Source: an uncultured Acidobacteriota bacterium (lineage in GTDB: Bacteria > Acidobacteriota > Blastocatellia > Pyrinomonadales > Pyrinomonadaceae). Taken from it: 45,711 nt of DNA. The stretch spans positions 1-45,711 of the forward strand of contig CALMAH010000035.1 in assembly GCA_937859595.1 (NCBI GenBank), given 5' to 3'. The stretch's first letter is position 1. The number at the start of each line of letters is the position of its first letter. The notes below the pieces were generated by a model. It was not told the origin of the DNA and did no database searches. It worked only from the letters and a program-made list of their open reading frames with translations. Of this stretch, positions 34,869-43,000 are shown in pieces. The position numbers and the translations under genes were made by a program.

Positions 34869-34943
34869 TGGATCTAGGGGAAGGATCTGAACCTCCATTT
34901 ACTGGTTCAGAGCCAGCCGTCCTGCCGGTTAGACGAACCCGAA
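34869..34943 (-). tRNA. tRNA-Gln (CUG), weak acceptor stem
   Basis: Anticodon arm GCTGG-CTCTGAA-CCAGT (anticodon CTG), D-arm GTCT...GGAC typical of Gln, and T-arm GGAGG-TTCAGAT-CCTTC with encoded CCA. Acceptor TTCGGGT against CCCTAGA has two mismatches and two G-U pairs, and T-loop position 58 is G instead of the near-universal A. Confidence 0.75.
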
Positions 34944-35045
34944 TCAATTTTTGATCTCGGATTGCCGATTTTGGATTGCCGATTGTGAAACAGATTCCGT
35001 AAATGTCGAACTTCAATTTAAAATCGGTTCTCAAAAATCGAAATT

Positions 35046-35123
35046 TGGTGAAGACGGAAGGATTTGAACCTACAACCTGCTGATTCGTATTCAGCTGCTC
35101 TGATTCCGTTGAGCTACGTCTCC
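35046..35123 (-). tRNA. tRNA-Arg (ACG)
   Basis: Acceptor GGAGACG/CGTCTTC pairs fully with one G-U. Anticodon arm GCTGA-ATACGAA-TCAGC (anticodon ACG, the wobble base read as inosine). T-arm GTAGG-TTCAAAT-CCTTC with one T-T mismatch; CCA encoded. It is the first tRNA of the array. Confidence 0.9.
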
Positions 35124-35134
35124 TTTTGAAAAGT

Positions 35135-35215
35135 TAGCAGTGAGCGGTGAGCGGTGAGCAGCGGAAATCGAGTTTCTGTTAACTGCTTGCTGCGTGCCGC
35201 TCGCTGCAAAAAACG
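35135..35215. repeat. Inverted repeat upstream of tRNA-Arg
   Basis: GTGAGCGGTGAGCGGTGAGC tandem units face GCTTGCTGCGTGCCGCTCGCTGC. It is the same kind of short tandem plus inverted spacer as between the other tRNAs. Confidence 0.5.
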
Positions 35216-35334
35216 GCTGTTCAGTTGTCAAACATCGAAAAGAAAAGGAGCGGCTTACTCTCGGGCTTCCAATATCCCTTGCGTAACCGCTCCTAAAAAC
35301 GTCGGACGATGTTCTCGTCTTTTTTTTCGATGTT

Positions 35335-35360
35335 TCGGGAGCGGGAACGCCGCTCCCGCT
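35335..35360 (-). other. GGGAGCGG/CCGCTCCC hairpin after a small frame
   Basis: Perfect 8-bp arms with a 5-nt loop, directly after the stop of the 54-codon frame at 35364-35528. A second GGAGCGG...CCGCTCC pair at about 35246-35295 encloses 30 nt. There is no T run on the minus strand; these may be processing hairpins in the tRNA precursor leader. Confidence 0.5.
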
Positions 35361-35363
35361 GTG

Positions 35364-35528
35364 TCAAACTATTTGTTCAGTGCGATCGAGACCGCGCTGT
35401 TTCGGTTGATAATCGCCTATTACGAGGCTCGTGCACGCAAACGTATTCCAACCCGATCCGGGCACGGCCATAATGACCAACCGTTGGGCTGTAAACGTTC
35501 TCGATGTGTGTAACGAACTTCGGATCAT
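35364..35528 (-). CDS. Possible 54-residue leader peptide upstream of the tRNA array
   Basis: ATG 35528 with GGAG 8 nt upstream begins a 54-codon frame ending at TGA 35364: MIRSSLHTSRTFTAQRLVIM then AVPGSGWNTFACTSLVIGDY and QPKQRGLDRTEQIV. No family is recognised, and a frame this short may be chance. It sits between the predicted promoter and tRNA-Arg, within a 520-bp stretch without any other gene. Confidence 0.35.
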   Translation of the reverse strand: MIRSSLHTSRTFTAQRLVIMAVPGSGWNTFACTSLVIGDYQPKQRGLDRTEQIV

Positions 35529-35576
35529 CAAATTATCTCCAAAAAATTTTGCCGCAAACTTCGCGACAGGATGAGA

Positions 35577-35606
35577 GTTTTAGCATGAGAGAAAATCACT
35601 TGTCAA
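35577..35606 (-). promoter_or_regulatory. Candidate sigma-70 promoter for the tRNA array
   Basis: On the minus strand TTGACA (35606-35601) is followed after 18 nt by TAAAAC (35582-35577). The -35 is a perfect consensus; the -10 is weaker. It points toward the tRNA-Arg to tRNA-Phe array and lies just after the thiL stop. Confidence 0.5.
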
Positions 35607-35644
35607 GCATTTTCTGAAATTTTTTTTGTTTTGCCTAAAACTTT

Positions 35645-36592
35645 TCAAAAATGGCGATAGCCTTTCGGGTGAAGACGAGAGGTTATTCCTTCGCGGGTAA
35701 GCTCAAGTATATGAACATTTGCCGTTATCTCACCGATCCGGTGGAAAGGAGCAGGAAGTGGGCGTGAAATTTTTTTCTCGTTGGCCGTGAAAAGTAGTTC
35801 GAGATCTTCTCCGCCGTTGAGCGCGAGGTCCAACATTTCGTCGGGCGGCAATTCTAATGAGCGAATTCCTCGGTCGATAGGGATGAGGTCGGCAAAGACG
35901 GCGGCCCCTACTCCGCTAGAACCACACAGATGGGCGAGGTCGGACGAGAGGCCGTCGCTGATGTCGATCATCGCGGTGGCTCCGAGTTCTCTGATCGGAA
36001 TGCCGTTTTGTGGAGAGGGTTTGAGCTGCCGAAGCAGCAACGACCTCTCGCGGCCGTTCGCGTCGGTATATCGCGATCCGGCGTCCAGAAGTCTGAGCCC
36101 TGCAGCGGCCCCGCCGAGGCTGCCCGTTACATAGATCGCATCTCCCGGCCTGGCCCCGGAACGAAGAACCGCACGGCCCCGTGGTACCTCACCGCCGACG
36201 ATAGAATCGATAACGAGTTTATCGGAGACGCGGGAAACATCGCCGCCGACCAATTCGACATTAAAATGGGAGGCGAGCTGATGCCATCCCTCATAGAACT
36301 CGTCCAGAAAGGCGGAACTCCATATCCGTTCGGGCAGCCCGAGCGAGAGCATCGACCATTTCGGCTCTCCACCCATCGCGGCGATGTCCGAAAGCGATAC
36401 AGCGAGGGCCTTGTGGCCGAGAAACCCGGGCGTCGTCCATTCGAGCCGGAAATCTATGTCTTCAACAAGCAGGTCGGCTGTGACCAGCAGGTCGGTCTTG
36501 GCGTCTTTCGGCAACACGGCGCAGTCGTCACCGACATGGCCGAGAACGTTTTTTTTCTTAATGTAGTGGATGAACTCAAATTCCGACCGCAT
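35645..36592 (-). CDS. thiL: Thiamine-monophosphate kinase
   Basis: ThiL phosphorylates thiamine monophosphate with ATP to give thiamine diphosphate, the cofactor of the pyruvate dehydrogenase E1 encoded elsewhere in the window. The 315-residue product has EFEFIHYIKKK...GHVGDDCAVLP (Mg/ATP site), LLVTADLLVEDIDFRLEWTTPGFLGHKALAVSLSDIAAMGGEP (dimer interface and metal site), VGGDVSR, ISDGLSSDLAHLC and LNGGEDLELLFTA. All are diagnostic of the PurM-like fold. ATG 36592 is used; GTG 36598 is also in frame. Confidence 0.95.
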   Translation of the reverse strand: MRSEFEFIHYIKKKNVLGHVGDDCAVLPKDAKTDLLVTADLLVEDIDFRLEWTTPGFLGHKALAVSLSDIAAMGGEPKWSMLSLGLPERIWSSAFLDEFYEGWHQLASHFNVELVGGDVSRVSDKLVIDSIVGGEVPRGRAVLRSGARPGDAIYVTGSLGGAAAGLRLLDAGSRYTDANGRERSLLLRQLKPSPQNGIPIRELGATAMIDISDGLSSDLAHLCGSSGVGAAVFADLIPIDRGIRSLELPPDEMLDLALNGGEDLELLFTANEKKISRPLPAPFHRIGEITANVHILELTREGITSRLHPKGYRHF

Positions 36593-36675
36593 AAGCACCT
36601 ATTGACACAAGTTTAACAAATACATACAATAACGGCGGTTGAACGATAAAGAACTTTAACATATCTGAGGAAAAT

Positions 36676-37188
36676 ATGGGCCAGGCAGCTAAAGTGATAC
36701 CTGAGAAGATCTATTTCAAGATCGGAGAGGTCTGCGACATAGTAGGTGTCCAGGCGCATGTGCTTAGATATTGGGAGACGGAATTCTCGCAGCTCTCGCC
36801 GCAAAAGAACCGGTCCGGGCAAAGAAGTTATCGAAGGCGCGATGTGGAGATAGCGCTGAAGATAAAAGAATTGCTTTACGACGATATGTACACCATTGCC
36901 GGAGCACGAAAAAAGCTGCAGAACGAAGGCAGGCCGGAGGCTCCGAAATTGAAGATCGTGCATCCGGAGCGCCGCGGTTCTTCGGCTGACGAAACGGCTC
37001 CGGGGCTGTTTGACGAAGATGAAGAACTGGAAGACCTGGTGATAGACGAAACGCTTGCCGCCGGGTTGAACGGCGAGCAGAAAGAAGCCCTCCGAAATCT
37101 CACATCTCAGCTTCTCGAACTTCGCGAGATGCTCAAAACGGAGCAGACTCGCGAGGCGGCAGACCATCTCCGAGGCCAACGGATTTGA
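36676..37188 (+). CDS. MerR-family transcriptional regulator
   Basis: A 170-residue protein with the N-terminal winged helix-turn-helix [75 protein letters not shown], a classic MerR DNA-binding domain. An acidic linker ([14 protein letters not shown]) and a helical tail ([16 protein letters not shown]) follow, with no metal-binding cysteines, so it is not a metal sensor. It probably regulates a nearby or global promoter. The gene is immediately upstream of tRNA-Pro and is divergent from thiL. Confidence 0.92.
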   Translation: MGQAAKVIPEKIYFKIGEVCDIVGVQAHVLRYWETEFSQLSPQKNRSGQRSYRRRDVEIALKIKELLYDDMYTIAGARKKLQNEGRPEAPKLKIVHPERRGSSADETAPGLFDEDEELEDLVIDETLAAGLNGEQKEALRNLTSQLLELREMLKTEQTREAADHLRGQRI

Positions 37189-37227
37189 CAATCGACGCCT
37201 CCGAATCTTAATCTTAAAATCGTTTTT

Positions 37228-37304
37228 CGGGACGTAGCGCAGTCTGGTAGCGCGTTCGCTTGGGGTGCGAGAGGTCGTGAGTTCAAATCTCGCCGTCCCG
37301 ACCA
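37228..37304 (+). tRNA. tRNA-Pro (GGG)
   Basis: A perfect acceptor CGGGACG/CGTCCCG, D-arm GCGC/GCGC, anticodon arm TTCGC-TTGGGGT-GCGAG (anticodon GGG), T-arm GTGAG-TTCAAAT-CTCGC and encoded CCA. It is fully canonical, in contrast to the array at 34173-35123. A terminator and then xis/int-like genes follow. Confidence 0.95.
37281..37304. other. Candidate chromosomal attachment site in the tRNA-Pro 3' end
   Basis: Tyrosine integrases often recombine in the T-arm/acceptor part of tRNA genes, and an excisionase-like gene plus an integrase begin 270 bp downstream. No matching direct repeat of this 3' segment appears elsewhere in the window, so the distal site must lie outside it. Confidence 0.35.
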
Positions 37305-37309
37305 ATAAA

Positions 37310-37347
37310 AACGGGGCTTTCAGCGATTTCTGAAAGCCCCGTTTTTT
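37310..37347 (+). terminator. Rho-independent terminator after tRNA-Pro
   Basis: AACGGGGCTTTCAG (37310-37323) pairs perfectly with CTGAAAGCCCCGTT (37330-37343), followed by T residues to 37347. Confidence 0.93.
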
Positions 37348-37353
37348 CAGGAT

Positions 37354-37373
37354 GGTGGCAAGATGGTGGCCAC
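37354..37373. repeat. GATGGTGGC direct repeat near the integration site
   Basis: Two copies of GATGGTGGC at 11-bp spacing just after the tRNA-Pro terminator. They could be arm-type integrase or excisionase sites. The sequence from here to 37574 is otherwise noncoding. Confidence 0.35.
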
Positions 37374-37574
37374 TTCCGTTTTCATACCCTGCTCCGATCA
37401 AAATTCCCATTAACTGATCATAGGTTTTCACGGGTTGTGCAAGGATTCGCCAGCCGGTGCAGAACTGCGTCTGAGCGGTGTATTTTTTTTCCGTTTGTCC
37501 TGAAACGGGCGCGAAAAGCGGGTGTTTTCTCATGGTACATTTATTGCTAATTCCGGGGCTGGAGGGCATTGCCA

Positions 37575-37829
37575 ATGGTTGAAGTAATTACCATCGAGAA
37601 ATCCGAACTGATCCGCTTGATCGACGCGACGGTCGCAAGGGCGATCGAGAACGCGATAAATTCTGTGAAGCCGCCCGAGATTATGACCAAAGCGGAGGTT
37701 GCGAAGTATCTCAAGAAGTCGCACGCGACCATAAACCGGTGGATGAGAAATCACGGTCTTCCGTATCACGGCATCGGCCGCCCGACGTTCAATCGTGCCG
37801 AGGTTGACGCGTGGCTTGCACAGATCTGA
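37575..37829 (+). CDS. Excisionase-like helix-turn-helix protein
   Basis: An 84-residue protein. The C-terminal part PEIMTKAEVAKYLKKSHATINRWMRNHGLPYHGIGRPTFNRAEVDAWLAQI is a MerR-like HTH_17/excisionase domain. The N-terminal part (EVITIEKSELIRLIDATVARAIENAI) is helical. GGAGGG lies 8 nt before ATG 37575. Such proteins bend DNA for excisive recombination or repress the element. It is seven bp from the integrase start and on the same strand. Confidence 0.88.
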   Translation: MVEVITIEKSELIRLIDATVARAIENAINSVKPPEIMTKAEVAKYLKKSHATINRWMRNHGLPYHGIGRPTFNRAEVDAWLAQI

Positions 37830-37836
37830 GAAAGCT

Positions 37837-38919
37837 ATGGCAGTGTACAAACGATATAAAGGGAAAAAGATATCATCAAAGCATCCGGCGTACGCCACGG
37901 CACGTTGGTGGGTCTATAAGCGGATCAGAGGACACGGCACCATTCATCAAGGCGTCCCGGAAGCTCGCACGCGAGAGGAAGCCGAGTTGGTTGAACGGAA
38001 GCTCGTAAAGCAGTTATTCGATAAGGCGTATGGCGTGACAGATATCATAACGACGTTTGAAGATTTCGTCGAGTCCACCTACCGGAAGTATGTCGAACAA
38101 AACAATGTAAATAAGGGAGCGAAGAAGCTATACATCAAACTCCTTCTAAAACATTTTAGGAGCAAAGCGCTCCATACCATCACACCGCAGGACTGCCGTG
38201 ATTGCAGGTCGAAATTGCAATATGGCAGGAATCAGCGCAAGAAGAAGAGCACGCTGTCCCCGTCATCGATCAATCGGATCATGTCCACCTTGTCGAAGAT
38301 CTTCAGCCTTGCCTGCGAGGAAGGCATTCTCGACCGGAATCCGATGCAGTATGTCAAAGCGCTACCCGAGCCACCGGCTCGAAAGCGTCTGTTAACGCCC
38401 GCTCAGAAAGAAGCGTTTTGGAAAGAGCTCGAATCGGATACTCTGCTGTACAGGCTTGTCCAACTGGCGGTGAACATGCCTTTAAGGAGGGGACAGCTAC
38501 TGGCCTTACAGGAGAATGTAGTTGATTTCGAAAATCAGCGCGTATGGGTAATTAGTTCGAAAGGACGACCGCCCCGTCCCGTTCCAATAAACTCCACTGC
38601 GGCTTCTGTATTGCGGGAGATGATCGCAGACAAGCAACTGCCGTTTCCCATAACGAATTTTCGCAAACGTTGGTCCGCAATCCTTATTCGAGCTAAGATA
38701 AACAAACCGGGCGGCACAAGGGAAGAGAACTATCATTTCCATGATCTGCGAACGTATTTTGCGAGCGAACTTATTCGAAGGAACATAAATCCCGTCGTTG
38801 TTCAGAATTTGTTTGCTCATTCGGATATGAGCATTACAAACATTTACGCCGAGACCGATGCCGATCTAATGCTTGAAGCAGTAAAACAACTTGACGAACC
38901 TAACGCGGAGGCGAGTTGA
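37837..38919 (+). CDS. int: Tyrosine recombinase / phage-type integrase
   Basis: A 360-residue site-specific recombinase. A basic N-terminal arm (MAVYKRYKGKKISSKH) is followed by a core-binding SAM-like domain (TTFEDFVESTYRKYVEQN...LHTITPQDCRDCRSKLQ). The catalytic domain has the Arg in MPLRRGQLLALQ, HDLRTYFASELIRR, and LFAHSDMSITNIYAETD with the Tyr nucleophile. All catalytic residues appear present, so it is probably functional. ATG 37837 is chosen because the upstream in-frame start would overlap the excisionase-like gene with non-family sequence. It faces away from tRNA-Pro. Confidence 0.93.
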   Translation: MAVYKRYKGKKISSKHPAYATARWWVYKRIRGHGTIHQGVPEARTREEAELVERKLVKQLFDKAYGVTDIITTFEDFVESTYRKYVEQNNVNKGAKKLYIKLLLKHFRSKALHTITPQDCRDCRSKLQYGRNQRKKKSTLSPSSINRIMSTLSKIFSLACEEGILDRNPMQYVKALPEPPARKRLLTPAQKEAFWKELESDTLLYRLVQLAVNMPLRRGQLLALQENVVDFENQRVWVISSKGRPPRPVPINSTAASVLREMIADKQLPFPITNFRKRWSAILIRAKINKPGGTREENYHFHDLRTYFASELIRRNINPVVVQNLFAHSDMSITNIYAETDADLMLEAVKQLDEPNAEAS

Positions 38920-39406
38920 GACAAGTTGAACTTCAATCCGCAACTTAGCGGTGAGAGGTGACGTTCTTACAATTTGAGAGGTCGCATTACACGCGGTCAC
39001 GATGTTTGAAAAACGCCGTCGGCAGGAGAAAATGGATTTAAATTCTATTTTGATAAAAACCACCAGGTGTCACGGGGCGTCATACATCGATAAATACGGC
39101 CTTTTCTTCAATCCCCAGTCAATCAGTGACATCCTAAAACAACAGGTGGTTGCTACATTTTTCGCTACATAGGAAGTTGCGAATTCGAATATAGATTTCC
39201 CTAGAACTTCAGCAAGATTCCGTGAAATTCACATTAGGGAGGTATGACCTCTTAGCACTTTCCCAGCTCCCGATCCTGTCTGTCGTTTCGTGGATATTAC
39301 CCATTGGGTTAAAGTTTTAACCGAAAGAGCGTCTTTTTTGTGGCAAGAGAGGTGGGTGGTGAAGATGGGCGGGTTGCAAGGTAGGACCTCGCCAACCCGC
39401 CTTGAG
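38920..39406. other. Noncoding stretch after the integrase
   Basis: No convincing gene on either strand. It holds direct GCTACA repeats (GCTACATTTTTCGCTACA, 39154-39171) that resemble recombination arm sites, and a perfect GGCGGGTTG/CAACCCGCC hairpin (39368-39401) next to the following gene's stop. Confidence 0.6.
39368..39401 (-). other. Hairpin after the array-adjacent gene
   Basis: A 9-bp perfect stem, GGCGGGTTG/CAACCCGCC, with a 16-nt loop, just beyond the stop of the gene at 39407. On the minus strand no T run follows. It may terminate or stabilise a transcript arriving from the CRISPR array side. Confidence 0.55.
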
Positions 39407-40027
39407 TTAGACGAACGGTTGATCGGGTTCTTTGCCTACGACGATCTTCCTTCCTTCGTGGTCGACGACCACTTGCTCGCCATCACGCATGACATTCTCC
39501 ACGATCATGACATCTATCGTTTTTTGCTTGTACTTGGTCATATTCGAATAGACGCGTTCAGTGAAATCTTCCCATTGAATATTTGGGATGGTAAAACATC
39601 CAAGGCTCCAGACCCTGTCAAAAGCGCCGGCGTTTGAGCCGCCCTTATGTATATTCGTGTGCGAACAAGTGCTGGTGACTCCATTGCGAGTACACGGCAG
39701 ACTCATCCATACAGGGTGCGGACACAATGCTCGGAATTGTCGGCCCGGCTTTGATTTGTTGTGCATTCCCTTAGCATACTTGTATTTTCCAAGCTTCATA
39801 ACAGCAGGATATCTGCCGTTTTTGTCCTTCTTTTTTGGAAACGACGCTTCGGTATTTGCGTTGTAGCTCTCGCGCATGGCAGGAGAGATCAAGTAACAGG
39901 CGTCGTCGTAGATATTCGAATCTCCGACGCCCGAAACACCCATAGAATTCAGATAGTAGCTTCTAATGAAAATCAGGCTCGCCTTTTCGGGGTCGAGTTC
40001 ATAGCGACGTGCAATGGCATCTATCAC
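39407..40027 (-). CDS. Hypothetical protein at the distal CRISPR end, L,D-transpeptidase-like motif
   Basis: From GTG 40027 the product is about 206 residues. The frame is open further upstream, but that part runs through the first CRISPR repeats and reads as repeat-derived peptide (CLHARGDEP), so the true start is near 40027 or the 5' end is lost. The C-terminal half contains STCSHTNIHKGGSNAGAFDRVWSLGCFTIPNIQWEDF, reminiscent of a His...Ser-x-Gly-Cys arrangement in murein transpeptidase-like proteins; that comparison is tentative. The region SYYLNSMGVSGVGDSNIYDDACYLISP is unfamiliar. It may be a cargo gene of the integrated element, truncated or started by the array. Confidence 0.6.
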   Translation of the reverse strand: MIDAIARRYELDPEKASLIFIRSYYLNSMGVSGVGDSNIYDDACYLISPAMRESYNANTEASFPKKKDKNGRYPAVMKLGKYKYAKGMHNKSKPGRQFRALCPHPVWMSLPCTRNGVTSTCSHTNIHKGGSNAGAFDRVWSLGCFTIPNIQWEDFTERVYSNMTKYKQKTIDVMIVENVMRDGEQVVVDHEGRKIVVGKEPDQPFV

Positions 40028-40072
40028 CCTGTTGGTGCGATTAGGACGCCCCGGCGGATCATCTGCTACGAA

Positions 40073-43000
40073 CGGTTCATCTCCACGTGCGTGGAGACAG
40101 CTCGAAAAGTTCTGCCAAAGTTTCGCTAACAGTCGGTTCATCTCCACGTGCGTGGAGACAGCGCCCTGCTGTCTCGATTGTTCTAGTCGGCTCCGGGTTC
40201 ATCTCCACGTGCGTGGAGACAGCCGTTCCTCGCGGCTCGGTTCGCAGATCTCACCCGGTTCATCTCCACGTGCGTGGAGACAGCTGGCAAAGTTTGCTCG
40301 GCGGGTGCTAGAACGCGGTTCATCTCCACGTGCGTGGAGACAGCGTACGCATCTAACAATACCTGTACGTCCTCGCCGGTTCATCTCCACGTGCCTGGAG
40401 ACAGCTTCGCATGACCCGTGCTGTGTGTTGGCTGCACGGTTCATCTCCACGTGCGTGGAGACAGCTCCTCGATATGCCCGAGCCGCCCCTCTACCCGCGG
40501 TTCATCTCCACGTGCGTGGAGACAGCAAGCCAAGCTGAGGCTTACGCCGCAAAGGGACCGGTTCATCTCCACGTGCGTGGAGACAGCGCGGTCGTGTACG
40601 ACACCGAGGTGTTATCAACCGGTTCATCTCCACGTGCGTGGAGACAGCCCGACAACTTTGAATATTCGGGCACAAGCGGGCGGTTCATCTCCACGTGCGT
40701 GGAGACAGCTTTTTCGGTGAAGTGCATTTTGTGCTTGATTTCGGTTCATCTCCACGTGCGTGGAGACAGCTCAAACCCCGCCGAGAAACGCCCTAAAAAG
40801 ACCGGTTCATCTCCACGTGCGTGGAGACAGCTTTCTGACGATTGGTTCACCGATTGTTAGCGTCGGTTCATCTCCACGTGCGTGGAGACAGCGCGAAACC
40901 GCCCCAACTTCTCCTCGGGCGTCGCGGTTCATCTCCACGTGCGTGGAGACAGCTTTCGGTGCCACGTCGAGCAGCTGATTTAACCCGGTTCATCTCCACG
41001 TGCGTGGAGACAGCGACGATTCGCTGACCAGCACCCCCACCATAACCGGTTCATCTCCACGTGCGTGGAGACAGCGTCGTAGTAAGCGACCTGTGACATC
41101 GCGTTCCCGGTTCATCTCCACGTGCGTGGAGACAGCGGTTTATTATGGCCGATCCTGCGTGTGCACAACGGTTCATCTCCACGTGCGTGGAGACAGCTTC
41201 GGCAGTTTTGAGATCTGCCAGGCGACGCTCGGTTCATCTCCACGTGCGTGGAGACAGCCATTACCCGCGATCACATCGCGTAATGCCCCTCGGTTCATCT
41301 CCACGTGCGTGGAGACAGCATGTTATGTTCTCGTAAATACGCTTCATAATCCGGTTCATCTCCACGTGCGTGGAGACAGCTGGTCATTGGCCAGCTTTAG
41401 GCGTCCCATGGCCGGTTCATCTCCACGTGCGTGGAGACAGCGCCTCTGACTGATAAGCGTCAAAGTGCAGCATCGGTTCATCTCCACGTGCGTGGAGACA
41501 GCTCCCGTCACTGCGTTCGTTCGTTGACGGACGGCGGTTCATCTCCACGTGCGTGGAGACAGCCTCCACTTTGCGACAAGCATCATCAAGTAGGTCGGTT
41601 CATCTCCACGTGCGTGGAGACAGCTGGAACGCCGGCTTTCTGGACGAGATCTGCCGCGGTTCATCTCCACGTGCGTGGAGACAGCTCAGGCGAGATGCGG
41701 ATATTCAGCCGCGTTTCAGGTTCATCTCCACGTGCGTGGAGACAGCGTTTGGTCTGCCGACCACATCCAATGCTCACAAGGTTCATCTCCACGTGCGTGG
41801 AGACAGCCTGCACATCTCGGACAACCAGCTGAGGGTCTACGGTTCATCTCCACGTGCGTGGAGACAGCCTGCTGGTAGAGTGCGGCAAATGAATATGCCC
41901 CGGTTCATCTCCACGTGCGTGGAGACAGCTCAAAAACGGAAGCTCTACTCATTGCCGTGGACGGTTCATCTCCACGTGCGTGGAGACAGCGTCTTCGGTA
42001 TCCCACTTCTCACCGAAAAGCTCGGTTCATCTCCACGTGCGTGGAGACAGCATGTCTGCAATGCGTACACCGTTGCATACGCCCGGTTCATCTCCACGTG
42101 CGTGGAGACAGCCGCGGCGCGGCGGCACAACCCGCCAGGTCTATCGGTTCATCTCCACGTGCGTGGAGACAGCCACAACCTCCCGGCGAACCTCTCGGCG
42201 CTTACCGGTTCATCTCCACGTGCGTGGAGACAGCCAACTCGCTTCCTTTCCGATCCGGCACGTAATCGGTTCATCTCCACGTGCGTGGAGACAGCTCTCT
42301 TTACCGAAACCAACAACCTGCGCCATACGGTTCATCTCCACGTGCGTGGAGACAGCTGGCGAAAGGACCCGGGGGTCCAGGCCCTCAGCGGTTCATCTCC
42401 ACGTGCGTGGAGACAGCGGATGCCGCCGGGGATGTCCGGGTTTGCCTCTCGGTTCATCTCCACGTGCGTGGAGACAGCGTATCCGTTACCTCACTTCCAC
42501 TCCAATGATGCGGTTCATCTCCACGTGCGTGGAGACAGCATGAAACATGCTTTTGTCTCTCTATTCATGTGCGGTTCATCTCCACGTGCGTGGAGACAGC
42601 TATCGCCGTTGCGAGGGCCGTTTTGCCGTATTCGGTTCATCTCCACGTGCGTGGAGACAGCGTTTGTTTCAACTATTCAGCGCAGTAACCGTAAGGTTCA
42701 TCTCCACGTGCGTGGAGACAGCTTACGGTGGTCAGGGGTTGGCACAAAAATATCCGGTTCATCTCCACGTGCGTGGAGACAGCTTACGGTGGTCAGGGGT
42801 TGGCACAAAAATATCCGGTTCATCTCCACGTGCGTGGAGACAGCCCGCGATCGAGAAAATGACCCCTCAGGAGGTCCGGTTCATCTCCACGTGCGTGGAG
42901 ACAGCGCACCGGTGCTGGTCGCGATAGGCGATCTACCCGGTTCATCTCCACGTGCGTGGAGACAGCCTGGCGTGTTGGTGTATGAAGCGGAGAGTGATCG

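Noticed and set aside
35154..35513. A 119-codon plus-strand gene upstream of thiL
   Set aside because: It covers inverted repeats and hairpins, has no ribosome site and shows no domain-like sequence.
36613..37575. A 320-codon minus-strand frame spanning the MerR gene and tRNA-Pro
   Set aside because: It crosses the tRNA and the MerR gene; its peptide is a tRNA antisense translation (ARFELTTSRTPSERATRL style).
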